This document shows positions 26,495 through 35,636 of a stretch of 64,000 bases of DNA, one piece after another (position 1 is the first letter of the stretch; each line of letters starts with the position of its first letter). The translations under genes and the position numbers were made by a program. Under the pieces are notes generated by a model. That model worked only from the letters and a program-made list of their open reading frames with translations. It made no database searches and was not told where the DNA came from. Origin of the DNA: CAISKJ01 sp046351555 (GTDB taxonomy: Bacteria; Myxococcota_A; Polyangia; Polyangiales; Ga0077539); the NCBI GenBank assembly GCA_046351555.1, contig JAXLYI010000007.1:124001-188000 (forward strand), written 5' to 3'.

Positions 26495-27594
26495 CGGATG
26501 AGTCCCGCATGACCTTCGGCGACCACCTGGAGGAGCTGCGCGTCCGCATCATGCGCGCCGCCGCCGCCGTCCTCATCGGCATGGTCGCCGGGTGGAACTA
26601 CCGCGAGCAGCTCTTCGCCTGGCTCCTCCGCCCGCTGGAGATCGCCTGGTTCTGCCGCGCGCGCCGCGGCTGCACGGTGCAGGGCGTCTACGACTGGATG
26701 CTCCACGCCGACCGCTTCCGCGCGGCCCGCGCCGCCGCGCAGGAGGCCCTCCGCGCCAACCCGAGCGGCTTCCCCGTCGACCCGCAGGTCCACTTCCCCG
26801 ACCCGACCTCGGCCTTCATCTCGTACCTGAAGATCGCCGCCATCGGGGGCTTCGTCCTCGCGCTCCCCGTCGTCTTCTACCAGCTCTGGGCCTTCATCGC
26901 GCCGGGCCTCTACGACCGCGAGAAGAAGCTCATCATGCCCTTCGTGATCTTCTCCACGCTCTTCTTCGTGGGGGGCGCGCTCTTCGGGTACCACTTCGTG
27001 TTCCCCGTCGGGTACGAGTGGTTCCTCGGGTTCGGGGGCACCGTCGCGGGCACGCAGGTGAAGGTCGTCCCCACCATCATGATGGACGAGTACCTGGGCT
27101 TCACCTCCCAGATGCTCCTGGCCTTCGGGGTGGTGTTCCAGCTCCCGCTGTTCGTCTTCTTCCTCTCGCTCGCGGGCATCGTGACGTGGCTCCAGCTCCT
27201 GAAGTTCGGGCGCTACTTCACGGTCATCGCGTTCGTCGTCGCGGCGGTGCTCACCCCGACGCCCGACGTCTACTCCCAGGTGATGCTCGCGCTCCCGCTC
27301 GTCGGGCTCTACTTCGTCGCCGTCGGCCTCGCCTACCTCTTCGCCCCGCGCAAGAAGGGCGACGAGAAGCCCGAGGAGAAGAAGCCCGAGGAGAAGAAGC
27401 TCGCCGCGAAGGCCGAGATGCCCCCCGAGAAGGCCGCCATCCTCGCGAAGATCGCCGCCCAGGAGGCCGCCGACGCGAAGAAGGCCGGCGTCGACCACCG
27501 CGCCGAGAAGATCAAGCAGTGGGAGGCCGAGCAGGAGCGCCGCCGCGCGGACAAGCTCGCGGCCGGCAAGGGCAAAGCCCCGCCGCAGGGCTGA
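26491..27594 (+). CDS. tatC: Sec-independent translocase TatC with insert and charged tail
   Basis: A 367-residue protein. MTFGDHLEELRVRIMRA is the conserved cytoplasmic N-terminus that recognises twin-Arg signals. Six hydrophobic segments follow. Between helices 1 and 2 there is a long insert (~residues 55-105, with a Cys pair CRARRGC) that standard TatC lacks. The C-terminus has ~80 extra residues very rich in Lys/Glu/Ala (KKGDEKPEEKKPEEKK...), probably a helical cytoplasmic tail. The start may be GTG 26491 (coupled to tatA) or ATG 26509, which begins exactly at the conserved MTFGDHLEEL. Confidence 0.95.
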   Translation: MTDESRMTFGDHLEELRVRIMRAAAAVLIGMVAGWNYREQLFAWLLRPLEIAWFCRARRGCTVQGVYDWMLHADRFRAARAAAQEALRANPSGFPVDPQVHFPDPTSAFISYLKIAAIGGFVLALPVVFYQLWAFIAPGLYDREKKLIMPFVIFSTLFFVGGALFGYHFVFPVGYEWFLGFGGTVAGTQVKVVPTIMMDEYLGFTSQMLLAFGVVFQLPLFVFFLSLAGIVTWLQLLKFGRYFTVIAFVVAAVLTPTPDVYSQVMLALPLVGLYFVAVGLAYLFAPRKKGDEKPEEKKPEEKKLAAKAEMPPEKAAILAKIAAQEAADAKKAGVDHRAEKIKQWEAEQERRRADKLAAGKGKAPPQG

Positions 27595-27597
27595 GCG

Positions 27598-28509
27598 TCA
27601 GCCCCCGAACACGCGTCGCGCGTTGTCGGCGAAGAGCCGCCGGCGCGCGTCGACGTCCGTCACCGCCCCCGCGGCGAGGCGCAGCTCGCGGTCCCAGGCG
27701 TAGGGCAGGTTGGGGAAGTCCGAGCCGTAGAGCAGCCGCGGCGCCATCGCCGGGAAGAGCGCGGCGTGCGGCGCGGACGGGAAGTACTCCCCGATCGCCA
27801 TCGTCGTGTCGAGCCAGAGGTTCTCGTGCTCGGCCAGCAGCGCCGCGTAGTCTTCGAACTCGTCGGCCCCGAGGTGCGGCACCACCAGCGTGAGCTTCGG
27901 GAAGCGCCGCAGCACCCGCCCGACCTGCGACGCCGCGCAGAGCGCCCGCGCGTCGACCCCGTACGCCGGGAAGGACGGCTCGCGCCCCGCGTGGATCACC
28001 GCCGGCAGCCCCGCGTCCTCGCACGCGCGGTACACCTCGTCGAGCCGCGGGTCGTCCGCCGCCATCCGCTGCACGTGGCAGTGGAGCTTCACCCCGCGCA
28101 GCCCCAGGCGCCCGAAGGCGTCGCGCAGCACACCCCGCGCGTCGTCCTCGCCCGGGAGCACCGTCGCCAGCGGGATCACCTCGGGGTGCGCCCGCGCCAC
28201 CTCCGCCATGTGCTCGTTGAGCAGCGCCGCCATCCCCGGCACGTGCGAGTACGCCAGCCCCACGAAGCGCCGCACGCCCCGCGCCCGCAGGAAGTCCACC
28301 ACCTCCTCGGCGTGGAGCCGGTAGCGAACCGGCCAGGCGTGCCGACCGAACCACCGCCAGATCGCCTCGAACACCCGCGGCGGGAAGAGGTGGACGTGCG
28401 CGTCGATCACCTCCAAACCCGCGGGGACGGCCGCGCCCTCGGGGTCGTCGAGCAGGGGGTAGGGCGGGAGGTTGCGCGGCGCGCAGCCGCCGATCTCGTC
28501 GTCGCTCAT
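27598..28509 (-). CDS. Amidohydrolase family (metal-dependent, COG2159-like)
   Basis: A 303-residue TIM-barrel hydrolase. VIDAHVHLFP gives the HxH zinc ligands near residue 37, LRGVKLHCHVQ a mid-barrel segment, AVIHAGRE a His, LVVPHLGADEF another, and LLYGSDFPN the final Asp. This is the layout of amidohydrolase-2 family members, which act as decarboxylases or lactone/amide hydrolases. Substrate unknown. Cytoplasmic. It runs head-to-head with the 28603 lipoprotein and tail-to-tail with tatC. Confidence 0.88.
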   Translation of the reverse strand: MSDDEIGGCAPRNLPPYPLLDDPEGAAVPAGLEVIDAHVHLFPPRVFEAIWRWFGRHAWPVRYRLHAEEVVDFLRARGVRRFVGLAYSHVPGMAALLNEHMAEVARAHPEVIPLATVLPGEDDARGVLRDAFGRLGLRGVKLHCHVQRMAADDPRLDEVYRACEDAGLPAVIHAGREPSFPAYGVDARALCAASQVGRVLRRFPKLTLVVPHLGADEFEDYAALLAEHENLWLDTTMAIGEYFPSAPHAALFPAMAPRLLYGSDFPNLPYAWDRELRLAAGAVTDVDARRRLFADNARRVFGG

Positions 28510-28563
28510 CGCGGCCCGCGGTGTACCACGCGCCCCGCCGCGGCCGGAACGTGCGCGCCGTCG

Positions 28564-28592
28564 TTGCATTGCCGCGCCGCGTTGACTAGCCT
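28564..28592 (+). promoter_or_regulatory. Promoter TTGCAT-N17-TAGCCT for the propeller lipoproteins
   Basis: TTGCAT (28564-28569) and TAGCCT (28587-28592) are 17 bases apart, and the -10 ends 10 bases before the TTG at 28603. The geometry matches sigma-70 and the near-leaderless pattern of this window. Confidence 0.55.
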
Positions 28593-28602
28593 CCGCCGCG
28601 CT

Positions 28603-29958
28603 TTGAGCCCCTTCACCCCGCTCCGCCTCGCCGCCCCGCTCGCCCTCGCGCTCGCCGCGAGCGGCTGCCCGGACAACAACGGCGCCGACCCGCCCGCCGA
28701 CCGGCTCTTCTTCCCCGTCGCGGCCGCGCTGCACCGCCCTTCGCCCGGCGCGCAGGCGGACTTCCTCTACGTCGTCAACGCCAACTTCGACCTCGCCTAC
28801 AACGGCAGCACCGTCACCGCCCTCGACCTCGAGCGCCTGCGCAACCGCCTCGCCGACCACGCCGGCTGCAAGGCCGACCCGGCGAGCGCCGGCGCCTGGA
28901 TCTGCAACGACGTCGGGCTCGTGCGCCCGGAGTTCACCCGCAAGATCAACCCCTACGCGGTCGACGCCGCGCTCGCGACCTACGCCAACGGCACCACCAC
29001 CGTGCAGCGGCTCTACGTGCTCGTGCGCGGCGGCAACACGATGACGTGGTTCACCGTCAACAGCGACGGCAGCCTCGACTGCGGCACCGCAGACGAGCGC
29101 GGCTACTGCAACGCCGACCACTCCGCCGGCAGCGGGCAGCTCCCGCAGGACCCGTCGTCGATCTCGGTCGACGCGCAGCGCGGGCTCATCGTCGTCACCC
29201 ACCAGAGCTTCGACGACAACGTGCCGCGCGCGTCGCTCTTCTACGACCCCAGCGCGCCCGAGCAGCAGGCGCCCGCGCCGCGGCAGAGCACCGCCCCCTA
29301 CCTCGTCAACGTCGTCGCCGGCCTGCCCCCGGGGCTGAGCGGCCTCGCCCTCCTGCCCCGCGTCGGCAACGCGCGCAGCACCTGGCTGGCCACCAGCCGC
29401 TCGGACGCGTCGTTCACCACGCTCCAGGCGTACCCGGGCAGCACCATGGACCCCCGGCTGTTCCTCTACCGCGCCGCCACCACGACGGTGACCGGGCTCA
29501 ACACCGGCGCCGACAGCCGCGCGATCGCCCTCGACCCGCGCGACCCCGCACGCCGCGCCTACGTCACCAGCCGCCGCCCCGAGGCGCTCCTCACCCTCGA
29601 CATCAGCAACCCGAGCGCGCCCACCATCCAGAACGTCGTCCCCCTGCCCGCCGGCGCCTCGCGCCTCGCCGCCGTCGACGCCGGCGACCGCACCGTGGTG
29701 TACGCCGTCAGCTACGACGCGCGGCGCCTCTCCGCCGTCGACCCCGCGGGCTACGGCGACAACCCCACCAGCGCCACGCTCGCGCAGGTCCCCACCAACC
29801 GCGGGCCCCACGCGATGATCCACGACCCGGTCGACAAGCGGCTCTACGTGCTCGACTTCCTCGACGCCTCCGTCGAGGTGATCGACGTCGACCCCGCGCG
29901 CCCCACCTACAACCGCCGCGTGCTCACCGTCGGCGCGCCCGGCCGGAGCAACCCGTGA
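28603..29958 (+). CDS. Beta-propeller-like lipoprotein (TTG start)
   Basis: A 451-residue lipoprotein. The only start that keeps the signal and suits the promoter is TTG 28603 (MSPFTPLRLAAPLALALAASGC). The rest has recurrent beta blocks with surface loops (FLYVVNANFDLAYNGSTVTALDL, RLYVLVRGGNTMTWFTVN, RLYVLDFLDASVEVIDVD), typical of YVTN/SMP-30-like propellers. Its TGA overlaps the next gene's GTG, so the two products are made together. The role is probably as a surface or periplasmic partner of that protein; the ligand is unknown. Confidence 0.75.
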   Translation: MSPFTPLRLAAPLALALAASGCPDNNGADPPADRLFFPVAAALHRPSPGAQADFLYVVNANFDLAYNGSTVTALDLERLRNRLADHAGCKADPASAGAWICNDVGLVRPEFTRKINPYAVDAALATYANGTTTVQRLYVLVRGGNTMTWFTVNSDGSLDCGTADERGYCNADHSAGSGQLPQDPSSISVDAQRGLIVVTHQSFDDNVPRASLFYDPSAPEQQAPAPRQSTAPYLVNVVAGLPPGLSGLALLPRVGNARSTWLATSRSDASFTTLQAYPGSTMDPRLFLYRAATTTVTGLNTGADSRAIALDPRDPARRAYVTSRRPEALLTLDISNPSAPTIQNVVPLPAGASRLAAVDAGDRTVVYAVSYDARRLSAVDPAGYGDNPTSATLAQVPTNRGPHAMIHDPVDKRLYVLDFLDASVEVIDVDPARPTYNRRVLTVGAPGRSNP

Positions 29959-32573
29959 GGCGCGCGATCCTCTCGGGCGCCGCGCTCGCCGCGCTCGCCG
30001 CGTGCTCGACGCCGCAGGTGGTCACCGCCACCAACAACTTCGACCGCGCGTCGGACGTCGACTTCCTCTGCCTCGACACCTCCGCCGCGACCCCGCGCGC
30101 CCTGCCCGCGCGAGAGTGCGGGATCAACCCGCAGGACAACAGCGCCGCCGCCGCCAACCGCTACCTCTTCGCCCTCGTGACGCAGGCCGAGCGCGGCGAG
30201 GTGGCCGCCGTCAACCTCGCGGCCTCCACCGGCACCGCCCTCGTCGACAACACGGGCGCGATCCCCGGCTACACCTTCATCCCCGTGGGCGCGCTGCCGT
30301 CGGCCGTCGCCGTCGACGTGCGCGAGGGCTCGACCCCGAGCTCGGTGTGGGTCGCGAGCGCCGCCGACCGCACCGTCGAGCGCGTCGACGCCGCCGCCGT
30401 GCTGCGCGACCCGCGCGCCGCCGACCCGGGCCGCGCCCGCGTCACCCTCAACGGCTCGCCGCAAGACCTCGTGCTCGACACGGTCGGCGGCCGCACGCTC
30501 CTCTACGCCGCCGTGACCGACCGCGGGGCGATCGACGTGATCGACGTCACCGACCCGACCCGCCCCGCCGACCTCGGCTTCACGCCTGTCACCGTCCCCG
30601 CGAGCACGGGCGACGGCGGCGTCGACGGCGGCGCGGGCGACGGCGGCACGGGCGCGGCCCCCGGGCACCCCGCGGCCCTCGCGGTCGACGCGGAGACGCA
30701 CCGCGTGTACGCCAGCGACGACCGGGCCAACGTGATCCACGTGCTCGAGGGCTCGCCTCTACGCGAGGTCGCGCGGATCGACGTCGGCGCGCCGACGCGG
30801 GCCCTCGCGCTCACCGGCTGGGCGCGGCGCGTGGGCTGCGACGCGGCGGCGGCCGACCCCGACCACTTCGCCCGCGCGCGCTACCTCTACGCGACGCACG
30901 CGACGACGGGCGCGGTGCTGGTGGTCGACGCGACGCGCGGCGAGCGGGTGCTGCCCAACGTCCTGCCCGCGCCCAACCCCGAGCGCCGCCTGCTCGACCC
31001 GACGCTCGGCCCCGAGCGCGTCGCGCTGGCGGCGCCGGCCGTGGCGCTGGTGCCGGTCAACTCGCTCGAGTACCGCGGCGTCGACGCCAGCGGGAGCGCG
31101 CTCGTCCCCGCGGGCTGCCTGGTGGCCGGCGGGTGCCGGGGCGCGTCGGCGGTCGACGCGGTTCAGCTCCACGGGGTGTTCGTCGCCGCGGTGCTGCGCG
31201 ACGGGCGCGTGGCCGTGATCGACGTCGATGACTACGACGCCGCCGCGCGCTTCGGCGCGCGGGCGCTCCCGCCGACCGGGTCGCCGCCGACGCCGCAGGC
31301 CAACGCGAGCGGCTACCGCTTCATCCGCCACGCGCCGCGCGCGGCGACGAAGCTCACCGAGCCGCCGAAGCTCGCCGCCGCGCCGATCGTGAGCGGCGTG
31401 ACGCGCGGGACGCAGCGGACGCCGCGCACCGACCTCTCGACCACCCCGGTGCTCGGCTGCGCGGCGACGCGCGCGCCCGGGGCCCAGGGCTGCGACGCCG
31501 CCGACACCTGGGTCGAGCTCGCCCGGCGGCCCGGCTCGCTCGTGGAGTACGTGCAGGAGGCGCAGCCCGCCGACCGCGACGCGGGGGTGCCGGAGCCCGC
31601 CTGCGGCCAGGAGCGCCTGTTCGCGCCGACGGACCCGCCGGCGGGCGTGCCCGCGGCCGCGCGCGTCGCCGACCCCTACTTGGTGCGCAACGAGTCGTGG
31701 GGCCTCACGTGGGACGCGGTGATCCCCGGGCTCGACGTGTACGGCGGGGCCTTCGTGGCGGAGGGCGGCGCGCTGCGCGTCGAGGCGCCCGGCGCCAGCT
31801 TCTGCACGCGCGGGGCCTTCGCCGACGACGACGACGCCCTCGGGGTGCGCGACGGCGTGAGCGTCGTCGGCGACGTGACCTCGCTCCAGGTCGACCGCGA
31901 GGCGTGCCTGCGCACCTTCGGCACGGCCACGTCGCTCCTCAACCGCGATTTCGTCATCGCGCAGGCCTGGCAAGACCGCCTCGTCCTGCGCCCGCCGCCG
32001 GGCGTCGACGCCGCGCTCGTGCAGCGGTGCTTCCCGCAGGCGACGCGCTTCGAGGTGAGGTCGCGCAACTCCTGGGTGGTCGTCGGCAGCCGCGCGGGCT
32101 ATCAGGCGGCGGTCACGGCCGACGCCTCGGGCCGGTGCGTGGTCGACGCCGCGAAGCAGGCAGCCGCCGAGGCGCTCGCCCGCGCGTGCCTCACCACGCG
32201 CGCCCCGCCCGACCGGCGGACGGCGGCCCGGTGCCTCGCCGGCCGCGTGTGTCTCGGCCCGGTCGACCCGACGACGGGCGCGGCGTCGGCGCTGTCGACG
32301 CCGGTGTTCGCCAACGCGGCCCTGTGCCTCCAGGTGTTCTCCGCGGCGACGCGGTCGGGCGCGGGGTACGTCGCCGCGCCGGTCGAGCGCGACCTGCAGA
32401 TCTCCTTCTCGGTCACGGGCGCGTGGGACCCGCTGGTCCTCTCGGGCGGCACCTTCCCGGTGGCCGCGCGCTTCGTCCCCGGCGTCGAGCGGCTCTACGT
32501 GGTCGACACGCAGTCGTCGGGCCTGCTCGAGTACCGCACGACGCCGCTCTCGCGCACGCGCAACTTCAACTGA
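29955..32573 (+). CDS. Large beta-propeller-like lipoprotein partner
   Basis: An 872-residue lipoprotein starting with GTG at 29955 (GTGA overlap). The lipobox is LAALAACSTP. The first half repeats propeller blades (SAVAVDVREGSTPSSVWVASAADRTVERVD, LLYAAVTDRGAIDVIDVTDP, RVYASDDRANVIHVLEG), with a Gly/Asp insert (GDGGVDGGAGDGG). The second half has paired Cys (CLTTRAPPDRRTAARC) and ends with another blade (RLYVVDTQSSGLLEYRT). The likely role is envelope binding together with the upstream gene. No enzyme motif is seen. Confidence 0.75.
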   Translation: MRRAILSGAALAALAACSTPQVVTATNNFDRASDVDFLCLDTSAATPRALPARECGINPQDNSAAAANRYLFALVTQAERGEVAAVNLAASTGTALVDNTGAIPGYTFIPVGALPSAVAVDVREGSTPSSVWVASAADRTVERVDAAAVLRDPRAADPGRARVTLNGSPQDLVLDTVGGRTLLYAAVTDRGAIDVIDVTDPTRPADLGFTPVTVPASTGDGGVDGGAGDGGTGAAPGHPAALAVDAETHRVYASDDRANVIHVLEGSPLREVARIDVGAPTRALALTGWARRVGCDAAAADPDHFARARYLYATHATTGAVLVVDATRGERVLPNVLPAPNPERRLLDPTLGPERVALAAPAVALVPVNSLEYRGVDASGSALVPAGCLVAGGCRGASAVDAVQLHGVFVAAVLRDGRVAVIDVDDYDAAARFGARALPPTGSPPTPQANASGYRFIRHAPRAATKLTEPPKLAAAPIVSGVTRGTQRTPRTDLSTTPVLGCAATRAPGAQGCDAADTWVELARRPGSLVEYVQEAQPADRDAGVPEPACGQERLFAPTDPPAGVPAAARVADPYLVRNESWGLTWDAVIPGLDVYGGAFVAEGGALRVEAPGASFCTRGAFADDDDALGVRDGVSVVGDVTSLQVDREACLRTFGTATSLLNRDFVIAQAWQDRLVLRPPPGVDAALVQRCFPQATRFEVRSRNSWVVVGSRAGYQAAVTADASGRCVVDAAKQAAAEALARACLTTRAPPDRRTAARCLAGRVCLGPVDPTTGAASALSTPVFANAALCLQVFSAATRSGAGYVAAPVERDLQISFSVTGAWDPLVLSGGTFPVAARFVPGVERLYVVDTQSSGLLEYRTTPLSRTRNFN

Positions 32574-32593
32574 CCGAACCGGAGGGCATCCCG

Positions 32594-33124
32594 ATGGAGA
32601 TCAAGGGCGCCGAGGCGATGTCCCCCCACGAGCTCGCCGCCGAGCTCGCGCGCGGCGGCCGCGTGGTGGAGTTCTCGTGGTGCGTGTCGCTGGTGGTGAT
32701 CACCTTCCGGCGCTCCTCCGTGGTGCTCGTCCGCGCGGGCGAGAGCGCCCTCAGCGCGGGGCTCCCCTACACCCTCCTCTCGCTGGTGGCGGGCTGGTGG
32801 GGCTTCCCCTTCGGGCTCATCTTCACGCCGCTCGCGGTGATCCAGAACCTCTCCGGCGGCACCGACCACACCGAGCAGGTGCGCGCCTCGCTCCCCCGCC
32901 CGCAGCCTCAGGCGCAGGGCTGGGCGCAGCAGGCGCAAGCCTGGGGGCAGCAGCAGGCGCAGGCGTGGGGCCAGCAGGCGCCGAGCACCTCCGTCCGCGT
33001 GTACGCGCCCGACGGGACGAGCTACCCCGCGGAGCCCCTCGGCCAGGACGGCGCGCTCGTCCGCGTCCGCTTCCCCGACGGCCGCGAGGAGTGGGTGCCG
33101 GCGACGGCGGTGCGGCGGCAGTAG
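32594..33124 (+). CDS. Small membrane protein with Gln/Ala repeats
   Basis: A 176-residue protein with GGAGG (32581-32585) 8 bases before the ATG at 32594. A hydrophobic stretch at residues ~57-85 (LLSLVAGWWGFPFGLIFTPLAVI) spans the membrane. A Gln-rich repeat (QAQGWAQQAQAWGQQQAQAW) leads to a small C-terminal beta domain (VRVRFPDGREEWVPATAV) resembling an SH3-like wing. Family unknown. It follows the propeller lipoproteins by 20 bases. Confidence 0.6.
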   Translation: MEIKGAEAMSPHELAAELARGGRVVEFSWCVSLVVITFRRSSVVLVRAGESALSAGLPYTLLSLVAGWWGFPFGLIFTPLAVIQNLSGGTDHTEQVRASLPRPQPQAQGWAQQAQAWGQQQAQAWGQQAPSTSVRVYAPDGTSYPAEPLGQDGALVRVRFPDGREEWVPATAVRRQ

Positions 33125-33131
33125 GGCCCCG

Positions 33132-33797
33132 ATGGCCGCGAAGCCCGCGTCGCCCGCGGCCCTCCTGCGCGCGGCGAAGCGCGCCTGCCAGGACGCGCGC
33201 GACGGCCGCCTCGATGAGCCCCGCCTCCGCGAACTGGCCGACGCGGGCGAGGCCCTCGCGGTCGCCGCCTGCGCGCAGGTGAGCCTCTTCCAGGGGAGGC
33301 ACCGCGAGGCCGCGGGGTACGCCGCGCGCTACCTCCGCACGCCGTCGCCGAAGGCCACGGGCAACCTCTTCGTCGACGCCTGCGCCATCGTCCGCGCGGC
33401 GGGCGACGAGGCCCTCACGGCCGAGGCCGCCGCGGGGGCCTACGCCGTGGGCACCTACGCGGGCCTCGTCGAGGCGAGCCTGCGCACCGACAGACGCGAG
33501 CGGGCGCTCCTCGAGCGGGCGACGCGCGCCGACGCGGGCGACGACGAGCTCCTCCGGCGCCACGAGGCTCGCTCTGGCCTCTCCGACTGGAGCGCCACCC
33601 TGGAGGTCGCCTTCGCGCTCCTGCGCGCGGGCGACCGGGCGGGGGCGGCGCGCGCGCTCGACGCCGACCCGCGGCGGTGGCCGGCGGTCGACGCGGGGCA
33701 GGTCGTGCCGGTGGAGCTGGCGACGCACCCGGCGCTCGCGGGGCTGTGGACGCCCGCGCGGGCGGCGTACTGGCTCGCGTCACCGCGCGGGCGGTGA
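33132..33797 (+). CDS. Helical-repeat protein, function unknown
   Basis: A 221-residue soluble protein rich in Ala/Arg helix pairs (AAKRACQDARDGRLDEPRLRELADAGEALAVAACAQV..., ATLEVAFALLRAGDRAGAARAL), consistent with TPR/SEL1-like repeats. No signal is seen. It lies 7 bases after the membrane protein gene. I do not recognise it. Confidence 0.55.
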   Translation: MAAKPASPAALLRAAKRACQDARDGRLDEPRLRELADAGEALAVAACAQVSLFQGRHREAAGYAARYLRTPSPKATGNLFVDACAIVRAAGDEALTAEAAAGAYAVGTYAGLVEASLRTDRRERALLERATRADAGDDELLRRHEARSGLSDWSATLEVAFALLRAGDRAGAARALDADPRRWPAVDAGQVVPVELATHPALAGLWTPARAAYWLASPRGR

Positions 33798-33829
33798 GGG
33801 CGCGATCCCTGCTCGGCGCATTCACAAAA

Positions 33830-33871
33830 CCGCAATCGGGATTACGGGTGCCGTAATCGGGACTGCGGGTG
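33830..33871. repeat. Two 21-bp direct repeats containing a perfect 8-bp hairpin
   Basis: Units 33830-33850 and 33851-33871 match at all but a few bases, and a third partial copy follows. Across their junction GATTACGG-GTG-CCGTAATC (33840-33858) is a perfect inverted repeat. It lies between convergent genes, so it may act as a terminator, though there is no T-run. Confidence 0.7.
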
Positions 33872-33888
33872 CCGCCATCGCCCGGCGG

Positions 33889-35625
33889 TCACGTCGCCCG
33901 CCCGTCGAGCACGTAGGCCGCCCCGACGCGGCGCACGCGGTAGAAGGGCTCGCCCCGCGCGCGCATGACGGCCTCAGCCGCGGCGCCGTCGCGGAGGGCC
34001 ATGCGCTCGGCGTTGGCGCGCGTGAGCTCGAGGCCGCGGCGCGCGTGGAGGCGGCGCTGCGCGGTGAGGAGGTTGTTCTCCGCGGCGCCGGGGGGGAAGG
34101 GGAGGGTGAAGACGTCGGCGACGGTGGCGGCGCCGAGGCGGCCGGTGCCGGGCACCGGGGCGGGGAGTTCTTCTTCGAGCGGGACGAAGACCCAGGTGAG
34201 CCACGCGCCCTGCGGCTGCGGCAGGGGCGGGAGCGGTTCGAAGCGCGCGGTGACCACGGCGATGAAGAGCCCGCGCTCGCCCGCGGCGGCGGCCTGGTGG
34301 AAGTCGGTGGCGCCCTGCCAGCGCGCGCGCGACCCGAGCTCGCGCCAGAGCGCCTGCGAGCCGCGGCGGCACGCGAGCTCTTCGAAGGGCCTCGCGGGGT
34401 CGCCGGTGGGGAGGACGAGGGTGACGTTCTCCCCGCGCTCGGTGAGGGCGCGGGCGAGGGAGAGCCACACCTCGACGGCGCGGTCGAGCGCGTCGCCGAG
34501 CACGAGGTCGGCGGCGGCGTTGCCGATGAGGTGCCAGGGCGCGTGGTTGTCGAGCACGAGGCGCACGCGCCGCCGCGTCACGGGCACCGTCTCCGGGAGC
34601 CGCACCTGGAGGCGCCCCACCTTGAGCGAGAGCTTCCAGTGCAGGCGCCGCGTGTCGTCGCCGGGCTGGTAGTCGCGGAAGCGGAAGAAGTCCTCCGTCG
34701 GCGCGCGCTTCAAAATGGTGAGCGCGCCCTCTTCCGGCGCGAGCACGCGCGGCGTGTCCTGCATCCCGACGGCGAACATTCGCGGGAGCACGCGGAGGCG
34801 CGCGCCGGCGGCCTGCGCGACGGCGACGCGGGTGAGGCCGAAGAGGTCGGTGTACGCGACCTCCGCGGGGCCGATGCGGTAGTCGCCGCGGGGCGTGCGG
34901 CGGATCGCGCGGGCGAGGGTGACGCGCTGCCCGGAGGAGGCCGCGCCGACCAGGTGCCTGCTCTCGGTGGCGAGGCGCGCCGGGAGCTGCTGGTGCACGC
35001 GGAGGTTGAAGCCCGCGGGCAGCGGGACGCGCTCGAAGTGGAAGCGCTCCTCCACCGAGTCGCCCGCCTCCACCAGGGCCGGGGCGAACTCCCGCCCGAT
35101 CACCCCGCCGCGGGTGGCGAGGCGCTCTTCGAAGCGCGTGACCACGAAGGTGCTGAGCAGCACGCCCACCGCCACGAGCAGGTAGAGCGTGACGAGCCCG
35201 AGCACGGCGATGATCCCGAGCTCGGCGAACTTGAACGTCAGCGAGAGCGCCACCGCGACGAGGCCGCCGAAGAACATCCCGACCCCCTTGTCGGTCATCA
35301 CCCGCACGTGCCGGTACACCGAGCGGAGGAGCGCGTGCGGCGGCGCCTCTTCGCCCGACTTGCGCCACGCGCGCCGCTCGCGTCGCACCTTCACCGCGAT
35401 GCCGACGGCCTGCACCACGAGCAGCGGGAGGAGCACCGCGGAGGCGAAGCGCGTGAGCGACCCGAGCGTGTCGCTCACCTGCGAGACGTCGGTGAAGAAG
35501 CCCGTCAGGCCCCCGACGAGGAAGGGCAGAAGCACCAGGAGCACCGTGTGGAAGGCGACGCCCGCGAGGAGCCTCGCCCGCTCGGCGACGCTCAGGGGCT
35601 GCTCGTGGGCGCGCGGGTCTTCCAT
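33889..35625 (-). CDS. DUF58 (von Willebrand-like) membrane protein, MoxR partner
   Basis: A 578-residue protein. N-terminal helices are at ~20-45, 60-80 and 115-170. The DUF58 core follows, with the conserved RDYQPGDDTRRLHWKLSLKVGRLQVR. DUF58 proteins form MIDAS-like vWA partners of MoxR ATPases in envelope-related chaperone or metal-insertion systems. It is 11 bases from moxR and clearly part of that operon. Start MEDPRAHEQ at 35625. Confidence 0.9.
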   Translation of the reverse strand: MEDPRAHEQPLSVAERARLLAGVAFHTVLLVLLPFLVGGLTGFFTDVSQVSDTLGSLTRFASAVLLPLLVVQAVGIAVKVRRERRAWRKSGEEAPPHALLRSVYRHVRVMTDKGVGMFFGGLVAVALSLTFKFAELGIIAVLGLVTLYLLVAVGVLLSTFVVTRFEERLATRGGVIGREFAPALVEAGDSVEERFHFERVPLPAGFNLRVHQQLPARLATESRHLVGAASSGQRVTLARAIRRTPRGDYRIGPAEVAYTDLFGLTRVAVAQAAGARLRVLPRMFAVGMQDTPRVLAPEEGALTILKRAPTEDFFRFRDYQPGDDTRRLHWKLSLKVGRLQVRLPETVPVTRRRVRLVLDNHAPWHLIGNAAADLVLGDALDRAVEVWLSLARALTERGENVTLVLPTGDPARPFEELACRRGSQALWRELGSRARWQGATDFHQAAAAGERGLFIAVVTARFEPLPPLPQPQGAWLTWVFVPLEEELPAPVPGTGRLGAATVADVFTLPFPPGAAENNLLTAQRRLHARRGLELTRANAERMALRDGAAAEAVMRARGEPFYRVRRVGAAYVLDGRAT

Positions 35626-35636
35626 CGGGCGGCGCG

